A program made the position numbers and the translations under genes. The notes under the pieces are model-generated. The model had not been told where the DNA came from. It was given only the letters and a program-made list of their open reading frames with translations, and did not search any database. A stretch of DNA of 64,000 nt from Streptomyces griseus subsp. griseus (GTDB lineage: Bacteria > Actinomycetota > Actinomycetes > Streptomycetales > Streptomycetaceae). The stretch covers positions 4,526,001 to 4,590,000 of the forward strand of contig NZ_CP032543.1 in the NCBI RefSeq assembly GCF_003610995.1, given 5' to 3'. Positions 1-6,480 of the stretch are shown one piece after another. Position 1 is the stretch's first letter. Every line of letters starts with the position of its first letter.

Positions 1-235
1 GCGACTTCAGCGAGATGCCCCGCTTGACCAGCTTGGACTGGAAGATGTCGAGGATCGCCTTGACCCGCTCCTCGCCGTTCGCCTCCATCAGGATCTTCTC
101 GCCGGACCACGAGATCGAGGCGCCCGTGCCCTTGAAGTCGTAACGCTGGGAGATCTCCTTGGCGGCCTGGTTGAGGGCGTTGTCGACCTCCTGCCGCTCG
201 ACCTTCGAGACGATGTCGAAACTGGAGTCGGCCAT
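1..235 (-). CDS. yajQ: YajQ-family nucleotide-binding protein (partial)
   Basis: The reverse strand starts with ATG at 235 and reads [20 protein letters not shown], the typical opening of the YajQ (DUF520) family. The reading then continues through a segment with [13 protein letters not shown] before running off the window edge, so only about the first 78 residues are present. Members of this family bind nucleotides, and some bind cyclic di-GMP; a role in Streptomyces is not established. The gene is divergent from the tRNA-Tyr gene. The start is chosen because the family normally begins at this residue. Confidence 0.9.
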   Translation of the reverse strand, partial: MADSSFDIVSKVERQEVDNALNQAAKEISQRYDFKGTGASISWSGEKILMEANGEERVKAILDIFQSKLVKRGISLKS

Positions 236-402
236 GACGTGTGGCTCCTTGCGTCGAATGTGCGTGGGATACAGCGCAAAGCCTAGCCACCGCCGCACCC
301 TCCGGCTGCTGATCAATGAGGTGGCGGAGCACCCCTGGCCATCAGGTATTGTTTACGTCGTCGCCAAGGAGCTCACCAGTGGAGATCCGACGCGTCGTTC
401 GA

Positions 403-484
<82 letters not shown>

Positions 485-491
485 CGCGAAC

Positions 492-526
492 GAAGCCCCC
501 GACCAGTCCTTCTGGTCGGGGGCTTC
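492..526 (+). terminator. Rho-independent-type terminator of tRNA-Tyr
   Basis: A perfect 15-bp stem (GAAGCCCCCGACCAG with its complement) closes a 5-nt loop TCCTT just after the tRNA. It is followed by CCTCGTTT, a weak T-rich tail. It also lies between the tRNA and the convergent oxidoreductase gene, so it may act in both directions. Confidence 0.85.
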
Positions 527-566
527 CTCGTTTCCCACAGCCTGCGGCAGCGCTCCGGCCGCTCCG

Positions 567-1223
567 TCAGTTGCCCGCGACGTCCTTCACGGAGACCGTG
601 ACCGGCACGTTCCCCGAGATGACCTCCAGGGTCAGGCCCGCCGTCGCCGGGGTGTCCAGCAGCTCCAGGATCGTCGCCGCCACGTCGTCGCGCGGGATCG
701 GGCCGCGCCCGGTCTTCGCGGCGAGCAGGATCTGCCCGTTGCCCGCGTCGTTGGTGAGCATCCCGGGGCGCAGGATCGTCCAGTCGAGTGCGGAGCGGGA
801 GCGCACGTCGGCGTCCGCCGCGCCCTTCGCCCTCAGGTAGACGTCGAACACCTCGTCGCCGGGGTGGTCGGGGTCGGCGCCCATGGATGAGATGACGATG
901 TACCGGCGTACGCCCGCCGCTTGGGCCGCGTCGGCGAACAGGACGGCGGCGCCCCGGTCGACGGTGTCCTTGCGGGTGGTGCCGCTGTTCGGTCCGGCGC
1001 CCGCCGCGAAGACGGCCGCGTCGGCCCCGCGCAGCACCTCGGTGGCCTCCTCGACGGAGGCCGATTCGAGGTCCAGCACGGCGGGTTCGGCGCCGATGTC
1101 GGTGAGGTCCTGGCTCTGTTGGGGGTTACGGATGATCCCTACGGCCTCATCGCCGCGAGCGGCGAGCAGCCGTTCCAGCCGCAGTGCGATCTGTCCGTGT
1201 CCACCTGCGATGACAATGCGCAT
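567..1223 (-). CDS. NAD(P)-binding oxidoreductase (atypical SDR, NAD(P)H-binding family)
   Basis: The 218-residue protein starts MRIVIAGGHGQIALRLERLL, where GGHGQIA is the glycine-rich Rossmann dinucleotide-binding turn (residues 7-13). A later segment, YIVISSMGAD and then VYLRAKGAAD, matches the Ser and Tyr/Lys region of atypical SDR proteins such as the YwnB/NmrA-like group, and LDWTILRPGMLT is a family hallmark. The substrate is unknown. ATG 1223 is chosen because the Rossmann motif begins there; a longer frame upstream is antisense sequence of the neighbouring gene. It lies 34 bp beyond the end of the amidohydrolase gene on the same strand, so the two may be co-transcribed. Confidence 0.88.
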   Translation of the reverse strand: MRIVIAGGHGQIALRLERLLAARGDEAVGIIRNPQQSQDLTDIGAEPAVLDLESASVEEATEVLRGADAAVFAAGAGPNSGTTRKDTVDRGAAVLFADAAQAAGVRRYIVISSMGADPDHPGDEVFDVYLRAKGAADADVRSRSALDWTILRPGMLTNDAGNGQILLAAKTGRGPIPRDDVAATILELLDTPATAGLTLEVISGNVPVTVSVKDVAGN

Positions 1224-1257
1224 ACCTCCGACCGTACGCCCGGCGGCCGCCCCGTGC

Positions 1258-2550
1258 TCAGCTCTTGGGCCCGGCACCGGATTCGGGTCGTCCCTGGCGC
1301 GGGAAGTCGGGGCCGGCGGCCGCGTCGGGGTCGGAGTCGCAGTATTCGCGTACGGCGCTGGTGCGGGCGACGACCCGGCCGCGGTGGACGACGATCCGGC
1401 TGTAGGCGAGGGAGAGCACGGAGGAGAGCCGTTCGCCGCGTACGGCGAGGAGTTCCGCGGGGAAGCCCGCCTCCACGCGGATGTCGGGCAGCCCGAGGGC
1501 GGCACGGGCGGTCGTGGAGACCATGGCGTAGGCGTGTTCGGCGCGCAGGCCGTGCTGCGAGGCGAGGAGGTACGCCGCTTCGAGCGGGTCGCCGCGGCCC
1601 ACCGGGTTGGCCGTGTCGCGGAGTGCGCCGCTGCCCGCCACCACGCGCACGCCGGCGGAGCGTAGGAGGCGTACGGGAGCGGTCGTGCGGCGCTCGGAGC
1701 CGGCGCAGCCGCCCTGCGGGAGGCAGCCGACGGTGATGCCGGCGGCGGCGAGCTGGTCGGCGGCGCGGCTCGCGGTCTCCAGGGGGAGATGGGCGAGCCC
1801 GGCGCAGGGGCCGATGCTGACGCCGGGGCGCATGCCCCCGGCCATGGCGGCGAGGCGGGCCAGCCGGGTCGGGTCGTCGCCGTCGGTGTGCAGGTCGACG
1901 GGGCAGCCGTGCTCGGCGGCGACCTCCAGGACGGCCGCGGTGTAGCCGGTGGGGTCGGGGTCCAGGTCGGGCCGGCCGCCGACGACGGCGGCGCCCATCT
2001 TCACGGCGTCGCGGAGCATGGCCAGGTTGTCGGCACCGGCGACACCGGTGAGCAGCCGGGGGACGGCGACCGCGGTCAGATCGGCGAGGCCGCGCAGGGC
2101 CCGCCGGGTCTGCAGGACGGCCTCCAGCGCGGCGAGGCCCTGGACATCGCCGATCCGCACGTGGGCGCGCAGGGCGGTGGCGCCGTGGCCGAGCTGGAGC
2201 AGGGCGGCCTCGGTGGCGCGGCGCTGGATGTCCTCGGCGCGGTGCGAGGCGGGTCCCGGGCTGCCGGGTCCGGTGCCGTCCGCGGTGAGGGCGGTGTCGC
2301 CGTGGGCGTGGGGCTCGGCCGGGGCGGGGAGCAGGAGGTAGCCGCGCAGGTCGATGCGGGGGCCACGGGTGGTGAGGCTGCCGGCGGTGCCGACGGCCTC
2401 GATACGGCTGCCGCTGAGGCGTACGTCGACGGCGCGGCCGTCGGTCAGGCGGGCGCCGCTCAGGACGAGGGCAGGGGTGCCGTCGGTGGTGGCCGCTTCG
2501 GCGCTGTCGGGCGCGTTGTCGTCGGACCGACGCGGCTGGCTGTCGGGCAT
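1258..2550 (-). CDS. Amidohydrolase-family protein (cytosine-deaminase-like, active site partly lost)
   Basis: The 430-residue protein resembles the cytosine deaminase / N-acyl-amino-acid deacylase branch of the amidohydrolases. The first metal motif is present as EPHAHGDTA (HxH near residue 80) and the beta-strand-5 histidine as VDLHTDGDD. Three other expected positions look altered: the Glu of HCDE is Gly, the downstream SH is replaced in IGPCAGLAHL, and the GHDD motif is GSGALRD. A short N-terminal beta domain and a matching C-terminal strand (RIVVHRGRVVA) frame the barrel, as in the family. ATG 2550 has AGGAG four bases upstream. Activity is uncertain; a binding or altered-substrate role is possible. 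Confidence 0.85.
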   Translation of the reverse strand: MPDSQPRRSDDNAPDSAEAATTDGTPALVLSGARLTDGRAVDVRLSGSRIEAVGTAGSLTTRGPRIDLRGYLLLPAPAEPHAHGDTALTADGTGPGSPGPASHRAEDIQRRATEAALLQLGHGATALRAHVRIGDVQGLAALEAVLQTRRALRGLADLTAVAVPRLLTGVAGADNLAMLRDAVKMGAAVVGGRPDLDPDPTGYTAAVLEVAAEHGCPVDLHTDGDDPTRLARLAAMAGGMRPGVSIGPCAGLAHLPLETASRAADQLAAAGITVGCLPQGGCAGSERRTTAPVRLLRSAGVRVVAGSGALRDTANPVGRGDPLEAAYLLASQHGLRAEHAYAMVSTTARAALGLPDIRVEAGFPAELLAVRGERLSSVLSLAYSRIVVHRGRVVARTSAVREYCDSDPDAAAGPDFPRQGRPESGAGPKS

Positions 2551-2765
2551 CGCGCTCCTGGGAGGGGTGCAAGATCACACGGAGTGGGGTCGAGCCTAGG
2601 GGCGTGCGCGGGCGGCTTCCGGGAGGAGCGCAATAGTCGTACCGGTGCGCCTGTATCGGCGAGGGGAAGGGCTCCGTCCGGAAGGGGGCGCGGGGTGGAT
2701 CAAGGCCTGATCAGGGGGTGTGGCCGGACCCGGAGTGACGGCCGGAGCGGGGTGCCGAAACGGAT

Positions 2766-2795
2766 TTGGGCGATCGGCCGGGGACCGTGTAATGT
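2766..2795 (+). promoter_or_regulatory. Candidate promoter for tRNA-Thr/tRNA-Met
   Basis: TTGGGC at 2766-2771 and TAATGT at 2790-2795 are separated by 18 bp. This fits a sigma-70 type (HrdB) promoter, and position +1 would fall close to the 5' end of tRNA-Thr at 2807. Confidence 0.6.
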
Positions 2796-2806
2796 CTTCC
2801 TCGCTC

Positions 2807-2879
2807 GCCCCAATAGCTCAGTCGGTAGAGCGTCTCCATGGTAAGGAGAAGGTCTGCGGTTCAATTCCGCATTGGGGCT
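2807..2879 (+). tRNA. tRNA-Thr (anticodon GGT)
   Basis: The 73-nt cloverleaf has the acceptor stem GCCCCAA/TTGGGGC, the D-loop AGCTCAGTCGGTAGAGC, and the anticodon stem TCTCC/GGAGA closing the loop ATGGTAA with anticodon GGT. The T-arm contains GGTTCAATTCC. Discriminator is T2879 and CCA is not encoded. tRNA-Met follows after 45 bp, which include a small GC hairpin (CCCCGC-ttc-GCGGGG, about 2895-2909). Confidence 0.97.
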
Positions 2880-2924
2880 CTGGTGATCGGGAAACCCCGC
2901 TTCGGCGGGGGGACTCATCATCAA

Positions 2925-2997
2925 AGCGGTGTAGCTCAGTCGGTAGAGCAAGCGGCTCATAATCGCTGTGTCACCGGTTCAAGTCCGGTCACCGCTA
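2925..2997 (+). tRNA. tRNA-Met (elongator, anticodon CAT)
   Basis: The 73-nt cloverleaf has the acceptor stem AGCGGTG/CACCGCT, anticodon loop CTCATAA (CAT) and T-arm CCGGTTCAAGTCCGG. The acceptor stem has a proper first base pair (A-T), so this is elongator rather than initiator tRNA. The Thr-Met tRNA pair directly upstream of rpmG is also the arrangement known from mycobacteria. Confidence 0.95.
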
Positions 2998-3003
2998 CTA
3001 ACG

Positions 3004-3039
3004 GTAGCCGATTGTTGGGTCGGTCCTTCGATCGGCTAC
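3004..3039 (+). terminator. Hairpin terminator of the tRNA unit, overlapping the rpmG promoter
   Basis: GTAGCCGAT (3004-3012) pairs perfectly with ATCGGCTAC (3031-3039), and TCTTTTATG follows immediately. The hairpin begins seven bases after tRNA-Met. Its 3' arm overlaps the -10 box of the next promoter, so it could be a terminator, an operator, or both. Confidence 0.55.
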
Positions 3040-3042
3040 TCT
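3015..3042 (+). promoter_or_regulatory. Candidate promoter of rpmG
   Basis: TTGGGT (3015-3020) and TACTCT (3037-3042) are separated by 16 bp. A start of transcription near 3049 would leave a leader of about 37 nt before the rpmG GTG start at 3086. Confidence 0.6.
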
Positions 3043-3085
3043 TTTATGCGTTCATCCGTCCATCGTCCGTCCAAGGAGCACTCAC

Positions 3086-3250
3086 GTGGCTGCCACCGAC
3101 GTCCGCCCGAAGATCACGCTGGCCTGCGTGGAGTGCAAGGAGCGGAACTACATCACCAAGAAGAACCGGCGTAACAACCCGGACCGTCTTGAGATGAAGA
3201 AGCACTGCCCGCGCTGCAACTCGCACACCGCGCACCGCGAAACGCGCTGA
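3086..3250 (+). CDS. rpmG: 50S ribosomal protein L33, zinc-ribbon form
   Basis: The 54-residue protein starts with GTG after an AGGAG site and contains [15 protein letters not shown] and later [11 protein letters not shown]. The two Cys pairs (CxxC twice) show the zinc-binding C+ form of L33. The C+ form is usually the constitutive copy, with zinc-free paralogs induced under zinc starvation elsewhere in Streptomyces genomes. Placement before the HadAB-like genes and upstream of secE-nusG-rplK matches the mycobacterial rpmG2-hadABC-secE order. Confidence 0.97.
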
Positions 3251-3261
3251 ATCAGGCTCGT

Positions 3262-3296
3262 ACACGAGGCCGTCCCCTCTGGGGGCGGCCTCGTGT
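3262..3296 (+). terminator. Terminator after rpmG
   Basis: ACACGAGGCCG (3262-3272) pairs with CGGCCTCGTGT (3286-3296), with an inner CCCC/GGGG extension. It starts twelve bases after the rpmG stop codon. The tail CGTTGTCC is only weakly T-rich. Confidence 0.75.
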
Positions 3297-3367
3297 CGTT
3301 GTCCGGGGTGGTCCCCCGCGCAGGGGCGTGCCCTTATTCGTCATTTCCAGCAGGAGGTAGCGAGCTC

Positions 3368-3820
3368 ATGGCGCTCGACCAGTCCTTCGTGGGCCGGACG
3401 TATCCGCCCACCCCGGCGTACGAGGTAGGCCGGGAGAAGATCCGCGAGTTCGCCGAGGCGGTGGGTGACACCCATCCGGCGTACGTCGATGCGGAGGCGG
3501 CCCGGGCGCTCGGCCACCCCGATGTGATCGCGCCGCCCACCTTTGTCTTCTCCATCACCTACCGGGCCGCCGGCGAGGTGGTGCAGGACCCGCAGCTGGG
3601 GCTGGACTACAGCCGGGTCGTCCACGGCGACCAGAAGTTCTCCTACGTGCGTCCGGTACGGGCGGGGGACCGGCTGACGGTGACCTCCACGATCGAGACC
3701 ATCAAGTCCCTGGCGGGCAACGACATCGTGGACATCCGCGGAGACGTGCACGACGAGGCCGGTGAGCTGGTCGTCACGGCGCTCACGAAGCTGGTGGCGC
3801 GCGCCGCCGAGGAGGCGTGA
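3368..3820 (+). CDS. MaoC-like hydratase, HadA-type non-catalytic subunit
   Basis: The 150-residue hot-dog-fold protein starts with ATG eight bases after an AGGAGG site. The segment VGDTHPAYVDAEAARALGHP sits where catalytic MaoC hydratases have the GDxNPxH motif, but the catalytic His position is Tyr here. That is the pattern of HadA, the substrate-binding partner in the mycobacterial (3R)-hydroxyacyl-ACP dehydratase HadAB. Its stop overlaps the start of the next gene (ATGA), so the two subunits are probably translationally coupled and form a heterodimer. Streptomyces makes no mycolic acids, so the natural acyl substrate is unknown. Confidence 0.88.
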   Translation: MALDQSFVGRTYPPTPAYEVGREKIREFAEAVGDTHPAYVDAEAARALGHPDVIAPPTFVFSITYRAAGEVVQDPQLGLDYSRVVHGDQKFSYVRPVRAGDRLTVTSTIETIKSLAGNDIVDIRGDVHDEAGELVVTALTKLVARAAEEA

Positions 3821-4248
3821 TGACGGCGAAGGTCTCTTTCGACGAGGTCGAGGTCGGTACGGAGCTGCCCGCGCAGTCGTTCCCGGTGACGCGGGCGACG
3901 CTCGTGCGGTACGCCGGTGCGTCGGGCGACTTCAACCCGATCCACTGGAACGAGAAGTTCGCGCTGGAGGTCGGGCTGCCGGATGTGATCGCGCACGGCA
4001 TGTTCACGATGGCCGAGGCGATCCGCGTGGTCACCGACTGGGCCGGGGATCCGGGCGCGGTCGTCGACTACGGGGTGCGGTTCACCAAGCCCGTCGTCGT
4101 GCCCAACGACGACAAGGGCGCGCTGATCGAGGTCAGCGGCAAGGTCGCGGCCAAGCTGGAGGACAACCTGGTCCGGGTGGACCTGGTGGCCGTGTGCGAC
4201 GGCAAGAAGGTGCTGGGCATGTCCCGCGCGGTCGTCCGGCTCGCCTGA
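3820..4248 (+). CDS. MaoC-like hydratase, HadB-type catalytic subunit
   Basis: The 142-residue protein carries the full hydratase motif in SGDFNPIHWNEKFA (Asp and His five residues apart) followed by LPDVIAHGMFTMAEAIR, as in HadB and (R)-specific enoyl hydratases. ATG 3820 overlaps the upstream TGA; a GTG three bases earlier would add one residue. With the preceding HadA-like subunit it should hydrate or dehydrate (3R)-hydroxyacyl thioesters. The stop codon is part of a 38-bp tandem repeat. Confidence 0.9.
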   Translation: MTAKVSFDEVEVGTELPAQSFPVTRATLVRYAGASGDFNPIHWNEKFALEVGLPDVIAHGMFTMAEAIRVVTDWAGDPGAVVDYGVRFTKPVVVPNDDKGALIEVSGKVAAKLEDNLVRVDLVAVCDGKKVLGMSRAVVRLA

Positions 4249-4348
4249 GGGTCACGCGGAAGCTGTACGTCCTCCGGGCCGGTTGAGGGTCACGCGGAAG
4301 CTGTACGTCCTCCGGGCCGCCTGAGGACCAAGCGGAACCCGTACGGTC
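4246..4348 (+). repeat. 38-bp tandem duplication spanning the hydratase stop codon
   Basis: Positions 4246-4281 and 4284-4319 carry the same 36-nt sequence beginning TGAGGGTCACGCGGAAGC, giving a period of 38 bp. A degraded third copy (TGAGGACCAAGCGGAACC) starts at 4322. The first copy begins with the stop codon of the HadB-like gene. Units of 38 bp are not codon multiples, so the repeat is non-coding. Confidence 0.85.
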
Positions 4349-4385
4349 CGTGGCCCCGCCCGAGCGGCGGGGCCACGGACCGTAC
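4341..4385 (+). terminator. 20-bp perfect hairpin before murB
   Basis: GTACGGTCCGTGGCCCCGCC (4341-4360) and its exact complement (4366-4385) enclose the loop CGAGC. The stem is long enough to stop transcription leaving the hydratase genes. It ends only ten bases before the murB start codon, so murB must be transcribed from a site at or after the hairpin. Confidence 0.85.
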
Positions 4386-4388
4386 TCT
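4383..4388 (+). promoter_or_regulatory. Candidate -10 box for a leaderless murB transcript
   Basis: TACTCT lies seven bases before the GTG of murB. If used as a -10 box, transcription would start at or next to the start codon. No Shine-Dalgarno sequence is visible upstream of murB, only the hairpin. No clear -35 hexamer is seen, since that region is the hairpin stem. Confidence 0.45.
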
Positions 4389-4395
4389 TGTCCCC

Positions 4396-5451
4396 GTGCA
4401 GGAACTCCACGATGCCCCCCTCGCCCCCCTGACCACCTTCCGGCTCGGCGGCCCCGCCACCCGGCTCCTGACGGCCACCACCGACGCCGAGGTGGTCGCG
4501 GCCGTGGCCGAGGCCGACGCGAGCGGGACCCCGCTGCTGGTCATCGGCGGCGGCTCCAACCTGGTCATCGGCGACAAGGGCTTCGACGGCACGGCGCTGC
4601 GGATCGCCACCGAGGGGTTCACGCTCTCCGGTACGTCGCTGGAGCTGGCGGCCGGTGAGGTCTGGTCCGATGCCGTCGCCCGGACCGTGGATGCGGGTCT
4701 CGCGGGCATCGAGTGCCTGGCCGGAATTCCCGGCTCCGCGGGCGCGACGCCCATCCAGAACGTCGGAGCGTACGGCCAGGAGGTCTCCTCCACCATCACG
4801 GAGGTCGTCGCCTACGACCGGCAGACCCGGGAGACGGTGACCCTTCCGAACGCGGAGTGCTCCTTCTCGTACCGGCACAGCCGCTTCAAGGCCGAACCCG
4901 ACCGTTTCGTGGTGCTCCGCGTCCGGTTCGAGCTGGAGGAGGCGGGCGGGCTCTCCGCGCCCCTCGCCTATCCGGAGACGGCCCGGACCATGGGCGTCCA
5001 GCAGGGCGAGCGCGTCGCCGCCTCCGCCGCCCGGGAGACCGTGCTGAAGCTACGCGCCGGCAAGGGCATGGTGCTGGACCCGGACGACCACGACACCTGG
5101 TCCGCGGGCTCCTTCTTCACCAACCCGATCCTCGACGCGGCCGCGTTCCAGGACTTCCTGGCCCGGGTCCACGAGCGCCTCGGCCCGGACGTGGCACCCC
5201 CGGCGTTCCCCGCCGGGGACGGCCGCACCAAGACCTCGGCGGCCTGGCTGATCGACCGGGCCGGCTTCACCAAGGGGTACGGCAGCGGTCCGGCCCGGAT
5301 CTCCACCAAGCACACCCTCGCCCTCACCAACCGAGGCGAGGCCACCACCGAGGACCTCCTCGCGCTGGCCCGTGAGGTCGTCGCCGGGGTCCATGCGGCC
5401 TTCGGCGTCACCCTGGTCAACGAGCCGGTGACGGTCGGCGTATCCCTGTAG
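4396..5451 (+). CDS. murB: UDP-N-acetylenolpyruvoylglucosamine reductase
   Basis: The 351-residue flavoprotein reduces UDP-GlcNAc-enolpyruvate to UDP-MurNAc in cytoplasmic peptidoglycan precursor synthesis. The FAD domain shows LTTFRLGGPA near the start and LLVIGGGSNLVIGD, then GIECLAGIPGSAGATPIQNVG, all hallmarks of MurB. The catalytic Ser is in TWSAGSFFTNP, and the C-terminal Glu region is present. Length and layout fit the actinobacterial type I enzyme. GTG 4396 is the only start before the conserved LTTFRLGG segment, and the transcript is probably leaderless. Confidence 0.96.
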   Translation: MQELHDAPLAPLTTFRLGGPATRLLTATTDAEVVAAVAEADASGTPLLVIGGGSNLVIGDKGFDGTALRIATEGFTLSGTSLELAAGEVWSDAVARTVDAGLAGIECLAGIPGSAGATPIQNVGAYGQEVSSTITEVVAYDRQTRETVTLPNAECSFSYRHSRFKAEPDRFVVLRVRFELEEAGGLSAPLAYPETARTMGVQQGERVAASAARETVLKLRAGKGMVLDPDDHDTWSAGSFFTNPILDAAAFQDFLARVHERLGPDVAPPAFPAGDGRTKTSAAWLIDRAGFTKGYGSGPARISTKHTLALTNRGEATTEDLLALAREVVAGVHAAFGVTLVNEPVTVGVSL

Positions 5452-5591
5452 GTCTACGCGTGGCTCTACAGGCGCATGCGTGTTCGCGTAGGCGCACGCG
5501 TGGCTCTCTACCACCCGCTGGCGTCGTCCTACAGGCGCTCGCGTCTCCCTACAGCCGTTCGAGCGTCGCCCACAGGGACACGTAACGACAC

Positions 5592-5806
5592 TCAGTAGGC
5601 GACGCCCACCCCCTTCCGCGCCGCCGCCGGATCATCGATCAGCCCCAGCGTCGCGTGCGTCACGTCGGCTCGCGAGATGCGTCGACGGGCTCCGGGAGCC
5701 TCGCGGTGTAGCCGACCACGGCCGTCACCTCGTGCCCCACCGCGAGAGCCTGGCCCACGGCCTCCCGGCCGACGCCCCCGGTCGCTCCGAACACCGTGAG
5801 CCGCAT
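5592..5806 (-). pseudogene. Remnant of an NAD(P)-binding oxidoreductase with internal deletion
   Basis: From ATG 5806 the reverse strand reads MRLTVFGATGGVGREAVGQA, a clear Rossmann start with the GATGGVG motif, for about 45 residues. The frame then ends at a stop. In another frame the text resumes with ISRADVTHATLGLIDDPAAA and ends ...VGVAY, which resembles the C-terminus of the same family (usually about 210 residues). The middle two-thirds is therefore missing and the junction is out of frame. The gene is divergent from a TetR regulator and was probably its target. Confidence 0.75.
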
Positions 5807-5832
5807 GGGCCCTCCTCGGGTGGGTAAGTGTT

Positions 5833-5853
5833 CACTCACCTCTAGGGTGAGTG
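5833..5853. promoter_or_regulatory. Palindromic operator between the TetR gene and the oxidoreductase remnant
   Basis: CACTCACC-tctag-GGTGAGTG is a perfect 8-bp inverted repeat, flanked on the left by AAGTGTTCACTC, which extends the pattern. It lies 36 bp before the TetR start and 26 bp from the remnant's start. This is the usual position for autoregulation by a TetR repressor. Confidence 0.7.
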
Positions 5854-5889
5854 GCTGATATCCCCTCGCCAAGCCGTACAGGAGCACGC

Positions 5890-6480
5890 ATGGAGCCGAA
5901 GCCGGCCCGCGTCCGCATCGTCGACGCCGCCCACGAGCTGATGGGCTCCATCGGTCTCGCCCGGACCACCACCAAGGAGATCGCACGGGCGGCCGGCTGC
6001 TCGGAGGCGGCGCTGTACAAATACTTCCCCAGCAAGGAAGAGCTCTTCGTGACCGTCCTCAAGGAGCGGCTGCCGAAGCTCGGCGGGCTGCTCGGCGACC
6101 TGGTCGCGGGGGAGGGCAGCGTCGAGGCCAACCTCACCGAGGTCGCCCGGCAGGCCGCGCTCTTCTACGCGCAGACGTTCCCCATGGCCGCCTCCCTGTA
6201 CGCCGAACCGCAGCTCAAGCACCGCCACGAGGAGGGCCTGCGCGAGCTCGGGACCGGACCCCACACGCCGATCCAGGGACTGGACGCCTACCTGCGCGCC
6301 GAACAGCGCGCGGGCCGGGTGCACGCAGGTGCCGACACCTATGCCGCCGCTTCACTCCTGCTCGGCGCCTGCGCCCAGCGGGCCTTCGCCTACGACGCGC
6401 TCCCCGGCGGAACGCCCCCGCAGCCGCTGGAGGAGTTCGCCGCCTCCCTCGCCCGCACCCTGCTCGCCGGAATCAGCTAG
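5890..6480 (+). CDS. TetR/AcrR-family transcriptional regulator
   Basis: The 196-residue protein has an N-terminal helix-turn-helix, with RIVDAAHELMGSIGLARTTT followed by EIARAAGCSEAALYKYFPSK, the canonical TetR recognition helix (residues about 10-55). The C-terminal part is a variable ligand domain with LFYAQTFPMAASLYAEP. ATG 5890 has AGGAG five bases upstream; a GTG at 5851 would put the operator inside the gene. The gene overlaps the convergent deaminase gene by eight bases. It probably represses itself and formerly the adjacent oxidoreductase; the ligand is unknown. Confidence 0.92.
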   Translation: MEPKPARVRIVDAAHELMGSIGLARTTTKEIARAAGCSEAALYKYFPSKEELFVTVLKERLPKLGGLLGDLVAGEGSVEANLTEVARQAALFYAQTFPMAASLYAEPQLKHRHEEGLRELGTGPHTPIQGLDAYLRAEQRAGRVHAGADTYAAASLLLGACAQRAFAYDALPGGTPPQPLEEFAASLARTLLAGIS

